Part shown: piece after piece, positions 54,547-64,000 of the stretch | Position numbering within the stretch: the first letter of the stretch is position 1 | How the letters are laid out: each line of letters begins with the position of its first letter | Source of the DNA: Erythrophleum ivorense | Taxonomy: Eukaryota > Streptophyta > Magnoliopsida > Fabales > Fabaceae | DNA length: 64,000 nucleotides | Direction: 5' to 3' | Assembly: GCA_026724425.1 (NCBI GenBank) | Contig: JAIUCV010000084.1 | Location: forward strand, 3,590,001-3,654,000 | The notes under the pieces: model-generated | Told to the model about the DNA's origin: nothing | Seen by the model: only the letters and a program-made list of their open reading frames with translations | The model's database searches: none | Program-made: the position numbers and the translations under genes

Positions 54547-55272
54547 ATGGTGCAGCAGCCACCTGGTGATCACAACCTAGCCCAGCAAGACCCTTCAAGG
54601 GTAAGCCTTTCTGACATCTATTTTTACTTTTTGTTATTGTTTTACATCTATATCATTTTATTATGGGTCATTTTGCCTAATGGTTATATTGGACTCATTA
54701 TAGAAGAATATAGCCATGATATATATATATATGTATATTAAACCTAGTAACCAGAAAAAAGGTATTTGGTCGAATATAATGCCACATCATCATCTCTTTT
54801 CTGTTGATTGTATTGTTTTGTACTGTTTCATGCAAGACAAGTTTTTATTCCATTTCATCTTATCTATTGCATTGATCTCAAATTAGCAATTGATAAAAGT
54901 TCTCAATTTCACTAAAAAAAAAAAAATCCTTATCTAAGATGTTCTGGATTTGTAAAAACAATCTCGATTTTTAAAAACGGATCTGAATTCTTTGTTTTAC
55001 AGTCCGAACTAGAATCGATTTTTTTTGGTTTGATTTGAATTTTTTTAATTCAGTTGAAGTTCGGTAGAAATTATTAATTAAAAAAATTTAATAATTAATT
55101 TTGATAAATTTTACATAATTTTTTTTTACTAACATATTTCTTGTATATATTTCTAATAGTAATACTAACGAGGAAGTGTGTGTGGTTGCAGATGAGGTGG
55201 TGGCATGCTATGAGAACAATGGAAGCGGCACTTGCTGTCGGAAGTCTCACAGGCTTTTGCACCATTATGTGA
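54547..55272 (+). CDS. Possible two-exon gene for a 44-residue peptide
   Basis: Exon 1 (54,547-54,600, 18 codons, MVQQPPGDHNLAQQDPSR) ends in AGG|GTAAGC. Exon 2 (55,192-55,272, 27 codons with TGA) begins after GGTTGCAG and codes for MRWWHAMRTMEAALAVGSL and TGFCTIM. Both splice sites are good and phase 0 is kept. The first exon is also preserved, with its donor, in the other duplicate (47,979-48,031), where the ATG is lost. The second half is hydrophobic enough for a short membrane helix. I know no family for it. It could also be a fragment of a larger gene or a non-coding RNA. Confidence 0.35.
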
Positions 55273-56459
55273 AAGCTCACTTTCTATCTCCAATTTTTTC
55301 ATTTTCATTGTGATATTTAATTCATTTTTTTATATATAAAGAGAAATCTCTGAAATGTAATTTTCTTTGCATTTGTTTAAAGAAACATATTTCTTCAGTC
55401 TGGGAATTTCTGGTAATTGCAGAGAATTAGTATTAGACTCACTAGAAATTTGTATTTCTCTTTAATTCTAAGCTTCGTTTGGAAAACTTTGGTAAATCTG
55501 TAAACCCATATATCATTCATTTAATAACCATGGTATATATTATATGTGCATTGACTTTAAAAAATGGAGGTGGTTAGATGATAAATTTGCGTGCATATAT
55601 ATCTTCGCCCAATTGTCCACATATTACACACTTACTAGGGAGCCAAGAGTATTATTCTACATCTAACATAGAGATCATCATATCGTTTGTATCAATTCTC
55701 TGTGGAAATGGCTTGTCTAGCTCAACGTTAACCACATCATAACATCTCCCATGAGTGTAGAGTATCATCAAGTCTTGGCTTATTCGAAGCACATTGGAGC
55801 ACATGGACCAGAGGCGAAATCGCATATTCTAGTTATTGAGTAAAGTTGGTTAGGGGTGTTTTTGAGAGTGACCCAAACCGAAACATTGAGATCCCAAACA
55901 TAGATAAAATGGCTACAAGACTCTAAAAATCGACAAACATTAGGCAATCATCTACATGCCAAATGTGTAGGACATGGTATGCATCTCGAACAATTCGATG
56001 GAAAAAATTTCAGTATCCTACTAGAAGGGCCCACGCACGGTGAACTTTAAAACATCATGTTTATTTTCTTGATTACATTGCATATCCTAAGGTCTAGATA
56101 GTGGCTAAGACTCATCAAAAGCTCACATTACTCAATACAAAAATGATGAAAATACTATTCTCTTATCTTTTTCAAATTTGAGGCATCTTATCTCTAGATT
56201 CTTACATCCGTTTATTCGCATTGGTGTAACCTGATCGTGTGTTAGATATTTACAGCTTTTACCCACATTTTTCGTGGCCAAAGGAGAAAAAAAAAACCAT
56301 ATAAAGAACACTTCAATTCAAGAATTTAGAGATCAAGAAACAAACAAGTGATCAAGATGACTTGTAACGTTTTTGTTTCTTAATAATTACTTTTGTCGCA
56401 GCATTTTCTTTTTAGCTACCCGAAAGCAAATTAAAACTGACTAGGAGCAATGCGTATGA
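55273..56459. other. Duplicated flank with decayed coding traces
   Basis: 55,520-55,930 is a more decayed copy of the unidentified minus-strand gene at 50,329-51,030. 56,000-56,350 matches 51,040-51,380. No open frame is kept. Confidence 0.5.
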
Positions 56460-57210
56460 TCATGCCAAGAGCCAGAAGTTCTTATGGGTCTTGGTGTTTA
56501 GAACATATCCTCCATTTTGACCTTTCTTCGTTACGCCAACACAAGTGCACTTACTATTCTCGATTAGATATTCCGCTGTGTCTACTCCTTTTGCTCCTCT
56601 TAAAGACCCTCCAGGCCGCCTAGATCTGTCAAAATCCAAACCATCCTCATATCATTCTATGTTTTACGTTTTCTATAGAGAGAGAGAGAGACAAAACACA
56701 ATACCCTAGAAGAGAGGATGAGATTGTCCGGCGTTGGCCTATGATGATAACATCGATACCAAGTTTTTCTCCATGAAGAAGAATAGCTGTAGCTTTGACA
56801 CCATCCATGGATATATACTCGGTGTGGACACGCACTTTTGGTTGAGCGATTTCGCATATCCGTTTCATCTGTTCCAAGAAATTACCTTCTCCTTGACTAA
56901 TCTCAGAGGCTAAAGGGGAAGCAGCGTTTGCAGCGGCAGAAGCGGTTGTGTTAGCATTAGCACCACCGGGAGAGGAGCCACTGCTAGAGGAGGAGGATAT
57001 AGAACTTGGTAACCTTAAGAAACTTGAGAAAGCGTTTTTCCAGGAGCCACCATTGTTTTCAACATGGACAAGGATAAGCTCGTCTTGCTCGAGGACGGCG
57101 TGTGAAAGAGCGTATTGAAGAGCGGCTGCAGATTCACGGGTCGGATCAGCGATCACCATGATCTTGCGTGATTGTGGTGTTGAAGAAGATCCTCTACGAC
57201 CGTCTTCCAT
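56460..57210 (-). CDS. Universal stress protein (USP)-like protein
   Basis: Two exons on the minus strand, 57,210-56,705 and 56,625-56,460, are joined by a GT-AG intron of 79 bp in phase. The product has 223 residues. It begins MEDGRRGSSS; the open frame extends upstream into a Lys-rich run but has no ATG there and meets a stop. The USP fold is seen in KIMVIADPTRESAAALQYAL (residues 16-35), DELILVHVENN, VRVHTEYISMDGVKATAILL, KLGIDVIIIGQRR and the C-terminal AEYLIENSKCTCVGV. A Ser/Ala-rich insert lies near residues 70-105. The classic ATP-binding glycine motif is not clear. USP-like (adenine nucleotide alpha hydrolase superfamily) proteins act in stress responses. The gene is intact. Confidence 0.85.
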
Positions 57211-58999
57211 GCCCTTTACCTCTTCTTCTGCCTTCTTCTTCTTTTTCTTCTTTCCTTTGCCTATATCATCATCATTTTTTATGGCATTGTCATGCTTTTT
57301 TTTTTTTCTTTCTTCCAAATGTTTTTTTTTTTAATTATTGATCAGAGAAATTTAGGGAATCCAAAATTCACAATTTGTTTTCACGGTTTGTGTGCATGTT
57401 TATCTTTGAAAGAATAAAACAGTTAAGGAAAGATTGAAGACACTAAACCGTTTTTTGTGTGTGTGTTCTTTCTAAGGGAGGCTCTACGTTTAGAAAAAAG
57501 ATGGGGGAGAGAGAGAAAGATAATTGTGGTGGTGGTAGTTAGTGTTGCTATTTTCGAGGAATGCTTCACTTTTATTTTGGTTAATTTTAGGAGTTACCAA
57601 CTTCCAACATGACACACACACAGACACAAATATTCCCCACCCATTTCCTTCTTTTAATTGGAATATTTGCTTCCTTTGAAAAAATAATAATGATGTGTCT
57701 TCAAATTCAACTGTCACGTAGATTGACATAACCAATAGATGGATGCAATCATGATGCAACATATGGTTCTGACTAGTTAAAATTGAATTGTGGTGTAGAG
57801 AATTTGACTATAAAAACTGAAATTGTTACTTTTAATCTACTATGCGTGTAAATTGTGTGTTATATGTGGAATAAATAAAATTAATGTAATATTGGAGAAT
57901 GGAATAAGAATTAGAGGAATAAGGTAAGTTACGCTGATTTTTATTTCTCTATCTTTTTAGAGAGTAACAAATTTTAGTGGAATAAGGCTATTTTTCACCA
58001 AAAGTGAGTCTCAGGTCCCGATTGGCAACGACAGTGATTTTAGGCTGTGACTGTTGGCTTTTGGCTGTTAAAACTGTGATTGGTACTTTTAAATTTTTTG
58101 AAAGTTAGATTGTTAACAAAAGTTGTGAAAGCTGTAACTGTTATTTTTAAATATCATAAAAAAAAATTATCATGAAATTTTATTTATTCATATTATTATT
58201 TTTTAGTCTAATTATCTTAAATATATTATTAAAATTATTATTATTTGGTCTAATAATAATATTTAGTTATAAAATATAAGAAAATGGATCTTAAAATAAA
58301 AAGAAAAAAATAATAATTAGTCAAATTTTAGTCACAATAAAATTAATTGTATATTAAAATAAGTTTTGATTTCTTAAGGAAAGAATACAGAATAAAATTA
58401 ATTAAAAAGAAAAGAAAAAAAATTAATTTATTAACAAGTAAAAAAAAAAAAAAAAAAAATTCTAAAGCCATTAAAGTCTTTAGTTCAAAGAGTAGTTCAA
58501 AGAGAAGTTCAAAGAGTAAAAATTTAAAAGTCTGCGGTTGGCCTTAGAGAGAAAATAGGAAAGTAAAAGTCTAATTAGCAAAATATTAACTTTCAAAACT
58601 TTAAAATACTAAACAGCCCTCAAACCACAACCCCAGTCAGGGCTCCACTAGTTCTACTTAAAAATTAAAAAAAAACTTTAAATGGTAGATATTTAGAGAA
58701 AACTAGTGGAATAAACAATTATGCGAAAATTCATTCCTCTATTATTGCAACCATTTGCACCATATATGAAAGCATAATGGCATTTTCTAGGTTTTGACAT
58801 CATAGCACATGAAAAATGGACACATGGTATGATATTTTATTTCATAACCAATGAGAAAGTTATGCATTATGCATATAGTTACCACGATGGAGCAGGAACA
58901 ACAAATTTCTCAAAGTCTTCTACCTTAACCAACTTCTTCATTGGCGGAGGTGTACTCCTCGCTTTAATAAAGAGGGCTTTAATATCTTCTAAATTTTCT
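57211..58999. other. 5' region of the USP-like gene and AT-rich intergenic DNA
   Basis: 57,211-57,320 would be transcribed leader on the minus strand (Lys-rich open codons without ATG). 57,480-57,530 has GA repeats. 58,010-58,640 contains TGTGACTGTTGGCTTTTGGC and long A runs and may be an old MITE, but no paired ends were established. No gene is recognised. Confidence 0.45.
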
Positions 59000-59660
59000 C
59001 TGCAGTTCAAAAAAGATTACATTCATCAAATGAGATTGTAAGAGGAAGCTTTTTCACCATTTTATCGGAACCAACTAGCTTTTCTGCACTTATAGGCATC
59101 ATCATATGTTTAAGAGGAACTGGATATGGGACCTTAGGAACATATGGTAGTGGAGCTGTGTAAATGGGCCTCTTGTCTAGGTTATCATCAATTGAACCTG
59201 CAACATTCTCAACTCTCATGCATTGCTCCTCCAATTCTACAGATCTTTTAACAACTTTCAAACCTCCTTGATCTGGTACAATCTCTATCTCACCATGATT
59301 CATAATCGTATTACAATGCTCTATGGGGTTTGTCTCAACTTTTCTTGGAAGATTTCCTGGTTGCCGCTTAATAGCCCTTGCACTTTGAGCTACATGTGTG
59401 TCAAGCTTCCTCACATGAGTAGATAGAGACTCAAACTTGTTGTTGAGATCATCATACATGCCATATACCTTGACATTAATCTCTTATGCAGGTTTTTGTT
59501 GATTCATCATTAGATGCTGCATAAGAAATTCTAGATTGGACTCTTGAGGTGCTGGAACAGAAGTTTATGGTGCTTAAAAAACAGTTGGCTAGTTCGATTG
59601 GAAGTTGTTTAAACTTTTGTTTCTATTAAAAGTCACAATGATTCTGAAATCTGCTATGTC
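59000..59660 (-). pseudogene. Athila-type Gypsy gag remnant
   Basis: The minus strand from 59,459 reads MYDDLNNKFESLSTHVRKLD, THVAQSARAIKRQPGNLP and VETNPIEHCNTI, followed by PYVPKVPYPVPLK. This is the C-terminal part of an Athila gag up to the region before protease. Upstream traces reach about 59,660. No LTRs or pol are nearby, so it is an isolated, decayed fragment. Confidence 0.75.
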
Positions 59661-59735
59661 TTTGATTCTGACAAATAACTTGTTGGATAAACTTATCTTG
59701 AGGATTCTCAACATTTGTTCTTATGTAAAAATTTA

Positions 59736-60072
59736 ATTTATTGGTTCATATATTTTAATGGATTTGAAATTCATATGAATTTGGAAATCTTTAAAATCAG
59801 AAATGTGGATTCTGAAATATCATGGTTTTCCTGCGGATTTGATTATTTGTATTTTAGTCTTAAAAACACTTCTAAATCCATCAAAATTCTAAAGTTATTT
59901 TTAAATCCATTAATGAATCATGCAACTAGTAATAGTACCGGATTTTAAATACAATTTAGAAATCACCGAATGAATAACATGGGATTCAACAAAGATTTTA
60001 AAATCACTAATCCAATAACATGTGATTTTTACTTGGATTTCCAAATTTATTAAAATACATGAACCAATAAAT
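59736..60072. mobile_element. MITE-like inverted-repeat element, 337 bp
   Basis: ATTTATTGGTTCATATATTT at the left end pairs with the reverse complement of the right end (ATTTATTGGTTCATGTATTT). The match extends through ATGGATTT/ATAAATTT words. No coding. The target duplication is unclear. Confidence 0.7.
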
Positions 60073-61391
60073 CTCCTAAGGAAAAATTGAATGTGATGTC
60101 GAATTAGATATTGTAGAGTATAAAGATAAAATGGTTAGAAAAAGTAGTAGTGTCATGAGGTGTCATGGACCAAAATAACTTTCATTAACATTAATGATAA
60201 ATATTTTTTATTTTATTACCAAAATAACTTTCATCAACATACATATATTTGTCCTTATGAGCTTTTCCTAATTTGGATATTGGGGCCTAAAACATGTTTT
60301 AGTTTAAAATTATCTTTCTAATTACCTTTTAAAGTAAATTACTTCAACTGATTTTAAGGTATTACCTTAAATTTGTCTTTTCATGGATTGCATTTATCTT
60401 CTTAATGCATAATTCATTTGTTCCATTATACTGTTTAAGATTATTATTTTTCTTTATTATATGACATTTTAGACGGCATTCAATGCATTTAACTTGAGTA
60501 AAGTAACTATTCTCATTAGAAATATATTCACAGTTAATATTTTTTCTAATGCTATTCTTTTGGAAAGAGGATTTTTAAAGAGTATATTTCTTAGCATTTC
60601 TTTTTTTTTTCTTGGGTAGTATTTAGGAACACAGTTAAAAATTAAATAAAAAAACATAATTAAAAATTAAATAAAAAACAGAAAATAAATAATAAAGTAA
60701 ATAATAAAGTTTACTTAATATATACGTAGAAAACCTTAAACATTAAGTATAGTGGAACTGAAGGAATATAAAGAATATAATATAAGAAAAAAAAATGAAT
60801 TAGAGTAGGGTCTACCATGTGTTTTTTTAATTTTTTAAAAAATATTAGAAAAAAGTATTATCCACGTAGCACGTTCTTATTCGTTTAGATATGTGATTAA
60901 AATTTATTTTATATTTATTTATTTAAATATATTAGAATTTAAAAATATATATATATCTTTGTAAACATATCTTATTAACAAATCTAAGTAAAATACAACT
61001 TTACATATAAATTTTATAACAATAAATATCGTCATAAATGATGTATATGGTGTGTTTGGGAGAATTCATCTCGTATGCCCCTCTCTCTTTAAAGAGAAGC
61101 TCAAATATCCATCGATTATCACTCTATTATTATTTATTTTTTTAATTCAAAAACCCATGTGAGTACATCTCTATCCTTCTCTTTTTAAGTAATTTACAGA
61201 TCCAACCAATCTTACCCGACCCAAACTCATTCAAGTTGGATACCCTAACACTAAAACCAGAAATCGCGTTCAATCGATCTCTCTCTACTGTTTACGCGAT
61301 TTGGAATTTGAAAAGAAAGAAAAAGCTCGTGCGATTTCCCTCTAATTTCCCATTTCTCTCTAAATTCGATTTCCCTCTAATTTCGCAGAAC
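60073..61391. other. AT-rich intergenic DNA and 5' flank of the DUF1985 gene
   Basis: No gene or clear repeat border is found. The last 150 bp is CT-rich (CTCTCTCTTT, TTTCCCTCTAATTTC repeated), a likely 5' leader of the following gene. Confidence 0.5.
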
Positions 61392-62847
61392 ATGGATCGA
61401 TATAAGAAACCTAATTACGGGTTGAGAGAAGAGACTCCATCCGAAATCATGGAGGAAGAAGACCCTCAGACTGTGGAAGAAGATGATAACGAAGAACAAG
61501 AGGAGAATTCCGACGGATCTGAGGACTCCGACGGAAACACCAGTCGAACCCTAGGTGACGGAAGCGACAGTGTAAGTACCACAATTAAGTATATTAGGAA
61601 AAATCTACGAAATCTACACTTCATTTGATATGATGAAAATTTGGGAATTAATTGATGAAATTAATAGTTTTGTGATGTTATTGTTATAGATTTCTTGTAT
61701 ATTTGCGAACTTTGGGTTAGTGTTTTCGTGTTTGTTGTTGATTGTTTCGGGTTTGTTGTTGATTGCTTCGTCATCCTGGTACAACTTAGTAAAACTAAAT
61801 GAAGAAAAAAGGGATAACTGAATGCGTTTTGCAGGATTCCTCCGACGAAATCGAAGCAATGCAACCTTTGCAGATGTACTTTCCACCGACTGAGTATAAG
61901 AAGAAAATAAAGATCTCGACGAGGTGTTACATCGCCGGCGCATTGGAGACGCCTCTTAGTGATCTGAATCCTTCACTTACAAAGCGAGAGAGAAGTTGGT
62001 TTGAGACGCACCCGCCATTCAAACATATTTTTCACATGCCAAAGGACAAAAACCACAAGCTTCAGGGCATGTGGATGCTACTTCTCCGAACAGCGTGTAC
62101 TGAGAAGGAAAAATAAGCTTGGTTCGTGGCTAATGGTGTTCCCATTCGCTATAGCATAAAAGAACATGCGTTGATATCGGGATTAGACTGCCATAACTAT
62201 CCAGTCGAGTTTACGGCAAGCGCGTGTCAAATGGGTAAAATGGATTTTGTGGATAAGTATTTTAAAAAGGGATCAAGAATAAGATATCAAGACGTGAAAG
62301 CGAAGCTACTTGAAATGGGAGTTGGTAGAGATAGGTTGAACATGGCGGTCCTATTCTTTTTATCAAGCATTATCAAAGGCCTGGTCAAGACTGGTAAAGA
62401 AGCTCCGTCTGTGGATCCATTCCTACTGAGAGCGGTCAATGATCTTGAGTTGTGCAGGACATTTCCTTGGGGGAAATTGTCATTTGATCATATGCTTGAA
62501 CAGATCGCTCACACAATGAATCATTTTGGAGGGTTTGTTAAGGAGAATCTGAAGAATCCAGTATTATGGCCGATAAGTGGTTTTTGTATTCCTTTAGAGG
62601 TAAAATTCATTTGAAGTTTTAGTCATTTTTTATACTTATTATAACCGAAATGAGGCTAACTCTAATAATATGTATCTTGTGTAGCTCTTAGCTTTTGAGG
62701 CAATTGCACCATTGCGGATGAAGTTCCGAGTACCTGTTCCCGGTGCAGACGAAGGTTGTCCTAGGATGTGCAAATCAAAGTTCACATCAAGCGAGATGAA
62801 AGGATATCCGTTTGAACTATTAAATGCCGAACTTGGTGCAACTAAGG

Positions 62848-62925
62848 TTAGTAAAACTGGAAAAACTGGAAAAACTGGATAACTAGTACAACTGGATAAC
62901 TAGTAAAACTGGAAAAACTGGTACA
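62848..62925 (+). repeat. AAAACTGG microsatellite in an intron
   Basis: About eight units of AAAACTGG or GATAACTGG-like words fill part of the third intron of the DUF1985 gene. Confidence 0.8.
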
Positions 62926-63529
62926 TATAATTTTTGTCCTTGTTTTCTATTCGCAGGACATTGATAGTTTGCTCATTCCATCCGACGCTGAGAAAGCTCT
63001 CTTGCGCGAAATCACTGAAAAGAAAGAAGATGATAAGTATTGCGTCGTTGTCCAAAGTTGGATGGATCGTATTGGTCAAGGATTTACCGTATTCTTTGAA
63101 AATATGTTTAAAGAAGATGTGGATTCCAGGTCTGGAGAAGGACCTGCGACTGCGGCGGCGAACGATGATGTTAACCCCGATGAACCAACGGTGAACGCCC
63201 CGGTGGACCCCACAGTGGTAGATCTCTTTAACCGTTTGAAGGAAGAGATGGATGAGCGCATGACGAAATTCGAGGACATGGTTGGAGGGTTGGTGGAGAA
63301 GGTTGATGAGTTGGGGAAAAAAGTCGCCCCATTGGAAGCATATGTGAATGAGCAATTAAGTTTTATGAGAACATATGAGGAGAACGTCTCTCGTGATGGC
63401 GTCAATGGTAATAGAGAGAAAGAAGGCGAGTCCAATGTAGCCGAGAAGGTAATATTTGCAATTTATTACTTAATATTTGTAATATTTGCAATTTCTTTCT
63501 TGATATTTTTAATATTTGCATTTTCTTTG

Positions 63530-63834
63530 ATTATAGGATAATGTGTCGAAAGAAGGAGAAGAAGGTGGTGGGAGTGTTCAAATGGAGGAAGAACCCGTGA
63601 AAGAGAAGGTAAACTAGCTTACATTAGAATATGAGAAAGCATATTTTTTGAATGATAACAAGTATTTGCAATCTATTTGATTATAGGATAATGTGGAAGG
63701 TGGACAAGGTGGTGAGGGTGTGCAAATAGAGGAAGAAACCGTGAAAGAGAAGGTAAACTAGCTTACATTAGATTCGATTTGCAATTTCTTTGTTAATATC
63801 TTTATTCTTAGCAAACATTTGTATATATTTGTAG
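63530..63834 (+). repeat. Tandemly duplicated exon-intron unit in the DUF1985 gene
   Basis: TTATAGGATAATGTG ... GTGAAAGAGAAGGTAAACTAG occurs twice, with about a 150 bp period (exons 63,537-63,608 and 63,687-63,752). The duplicated exons code for similar acidic repeats (DNVSKEGEEGG and DNVEGGQGGEG, both ending VKEK). The intron starts are also alike. Confidence 0.88.
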
Positions 63835-64000
63835 GAGACCGTGGAAGAAGCACCAAAAGACGCTATTCCTGACCCTAAACCAAGGTTTAAGCGCACTAAG
63901 ATGAAATCAAGGAAGATGACACCTGAACAACGGCAGAGAGATGAAATTAACAAAAGGCTAAAGGCGGCTGCTGAGGAGCCAACAAGGATGTCCACAAGGC

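Larger units (their letters stand above)
53770..56360. repeat. Segmental duplication, unit 2
   Basis: Shares ordered blocks with 47,090-51,390 (see 47,100, 47,980 and 50,630-51,380). It carries a MITE at 53,847 not present in unit 1 and lacks the SUVH fragments. Confidence 0.7.
61392..64000 (+). pseudogene. DUF1985 protein gene (Ulp1-associated type), with an in-frame stop, partial at the right edge
   Basis: Seven exons fit: 61,392-61,571, 61,835-62,599, 62,685-62,846, 62,957-63,448, 63,537-63,608, 63,687-63,752 and 63,835 to the edge. All introns are GT-AG and every junction is phase 0. An acidic N terminus (residues 15-60) is followed by DUF1985 (STRCYIAGALETPL, WFVANGVPIRYSIKEHALIS, GLDCHNYP, DLELCRTFPWGKLSFDHML). 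Next come a coiled-coil stretch (NRLKEEMDERMTKFEDMV) and Glu/Lys repeats. DUF1985 proteins often carry a C-terminal Ulp1-like cysteine protease and many belong to Mutator-like elements; that part would lie beyond the window. A TAA at 62,114-62,116 interrupts DUF1985, so the gene is probably dead unless the base is an error. Confidence 0.8.

Noticed and set aside
57211..57318. Lys-rich N-terminal extension of the USP-like protein
   Set aside because: The frame has no ATG there and meets a stop just upstream; the first in-frame ATG is 57,210.
58010..58640. Possible hAT-type MITE
   Set aside because: Repeated TGTGACTG and TTGGCTTTTGGC words are present, but I could not pair two ends or find a target duplication.

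Overview
This window looks like plant nuclear DNA, most likely from a Brassicaceae species. The evidence is GT-AG introns, plant-type transposon families, an SUVH histone methyltransferase pseudogene, a plant EF-hand/zinc protein and a DUF1985 gene. The genus cannot be fixed from the sequence alone. About 45 kb (roughly 1-1,566 and 3,296-46,680) is nested transposable elements; the last 17 kb is gene-bearing.

Layout. (1) 1-1,566 is the terminal part of a CACTA (En/Spm) element lying on the minus strand, with the first two coding exons of its transposase. (2) 1,567-3,295 is an AT-rich tract full of TTTATAAA words. (3) 3,296-22,669 is a 19.4 kb Tat-type Ty3/Gypsy element with 463 bp LTRs. It carries gag, a broken pol with two RNase H domains, and an extra antisense gene between pol and the 3' LTR. 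A complete 7,350 bp CACTA element (14,327-21,676, target duplication GGA) sits inside the first codons of that antisense gene. (4) 23,860-46,680 is one Ty1/Copia element (148 bp LTRs, target duplication CAAAG) swollen to 22.8 kb. It holds an inverted second Copia copy, a large palindrome, and four insertions of one Tekay/Del-like Gypsy family: element A (deleted), solo LTR B, 5'-truncated C, and D. D is young, has LTRs that look identical, keeps an intact gag and lacks almost all of pol.

(5) 46,686-64,000 is gene-bearing. Most of 47.1-56.4 kb is a diverged segmental duplication flanking an intact EF-hand/zinc-finger membrane protein gene (52,442-53,011). One duplicate has a head-to-head pair of SUVH pseudogene fragments. 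The other has a possible 44-residue two-exon gene. A universal stress protein-like gene lies on the minus strand at 56,460-57,210. After an Athila gag remnant and a MITE, a DUF1985 gene with seven phase-0 exons runs off the right edge; it has an internal stop.

How the parts relate. The host genes show no shared pathway. The transposons can be ordered by nesting. The Tat element split the AT-rich tract and was later hit by the CACTA element. The Copia element was hit by Tekay-like elements A, B, C and finally D. Several structures could form double-stranded RNA: the Copia palindrome, the SUVH inverted pair and the rearranged antisense gene. The best candidates for something undescribed are the gag-only element D, the candidate introns of its family, the eight-fold palindrome array in its LTRs, the antisense gene of the Tat element with a possible UAG readthrough site in pol, and the small two-exon gene.
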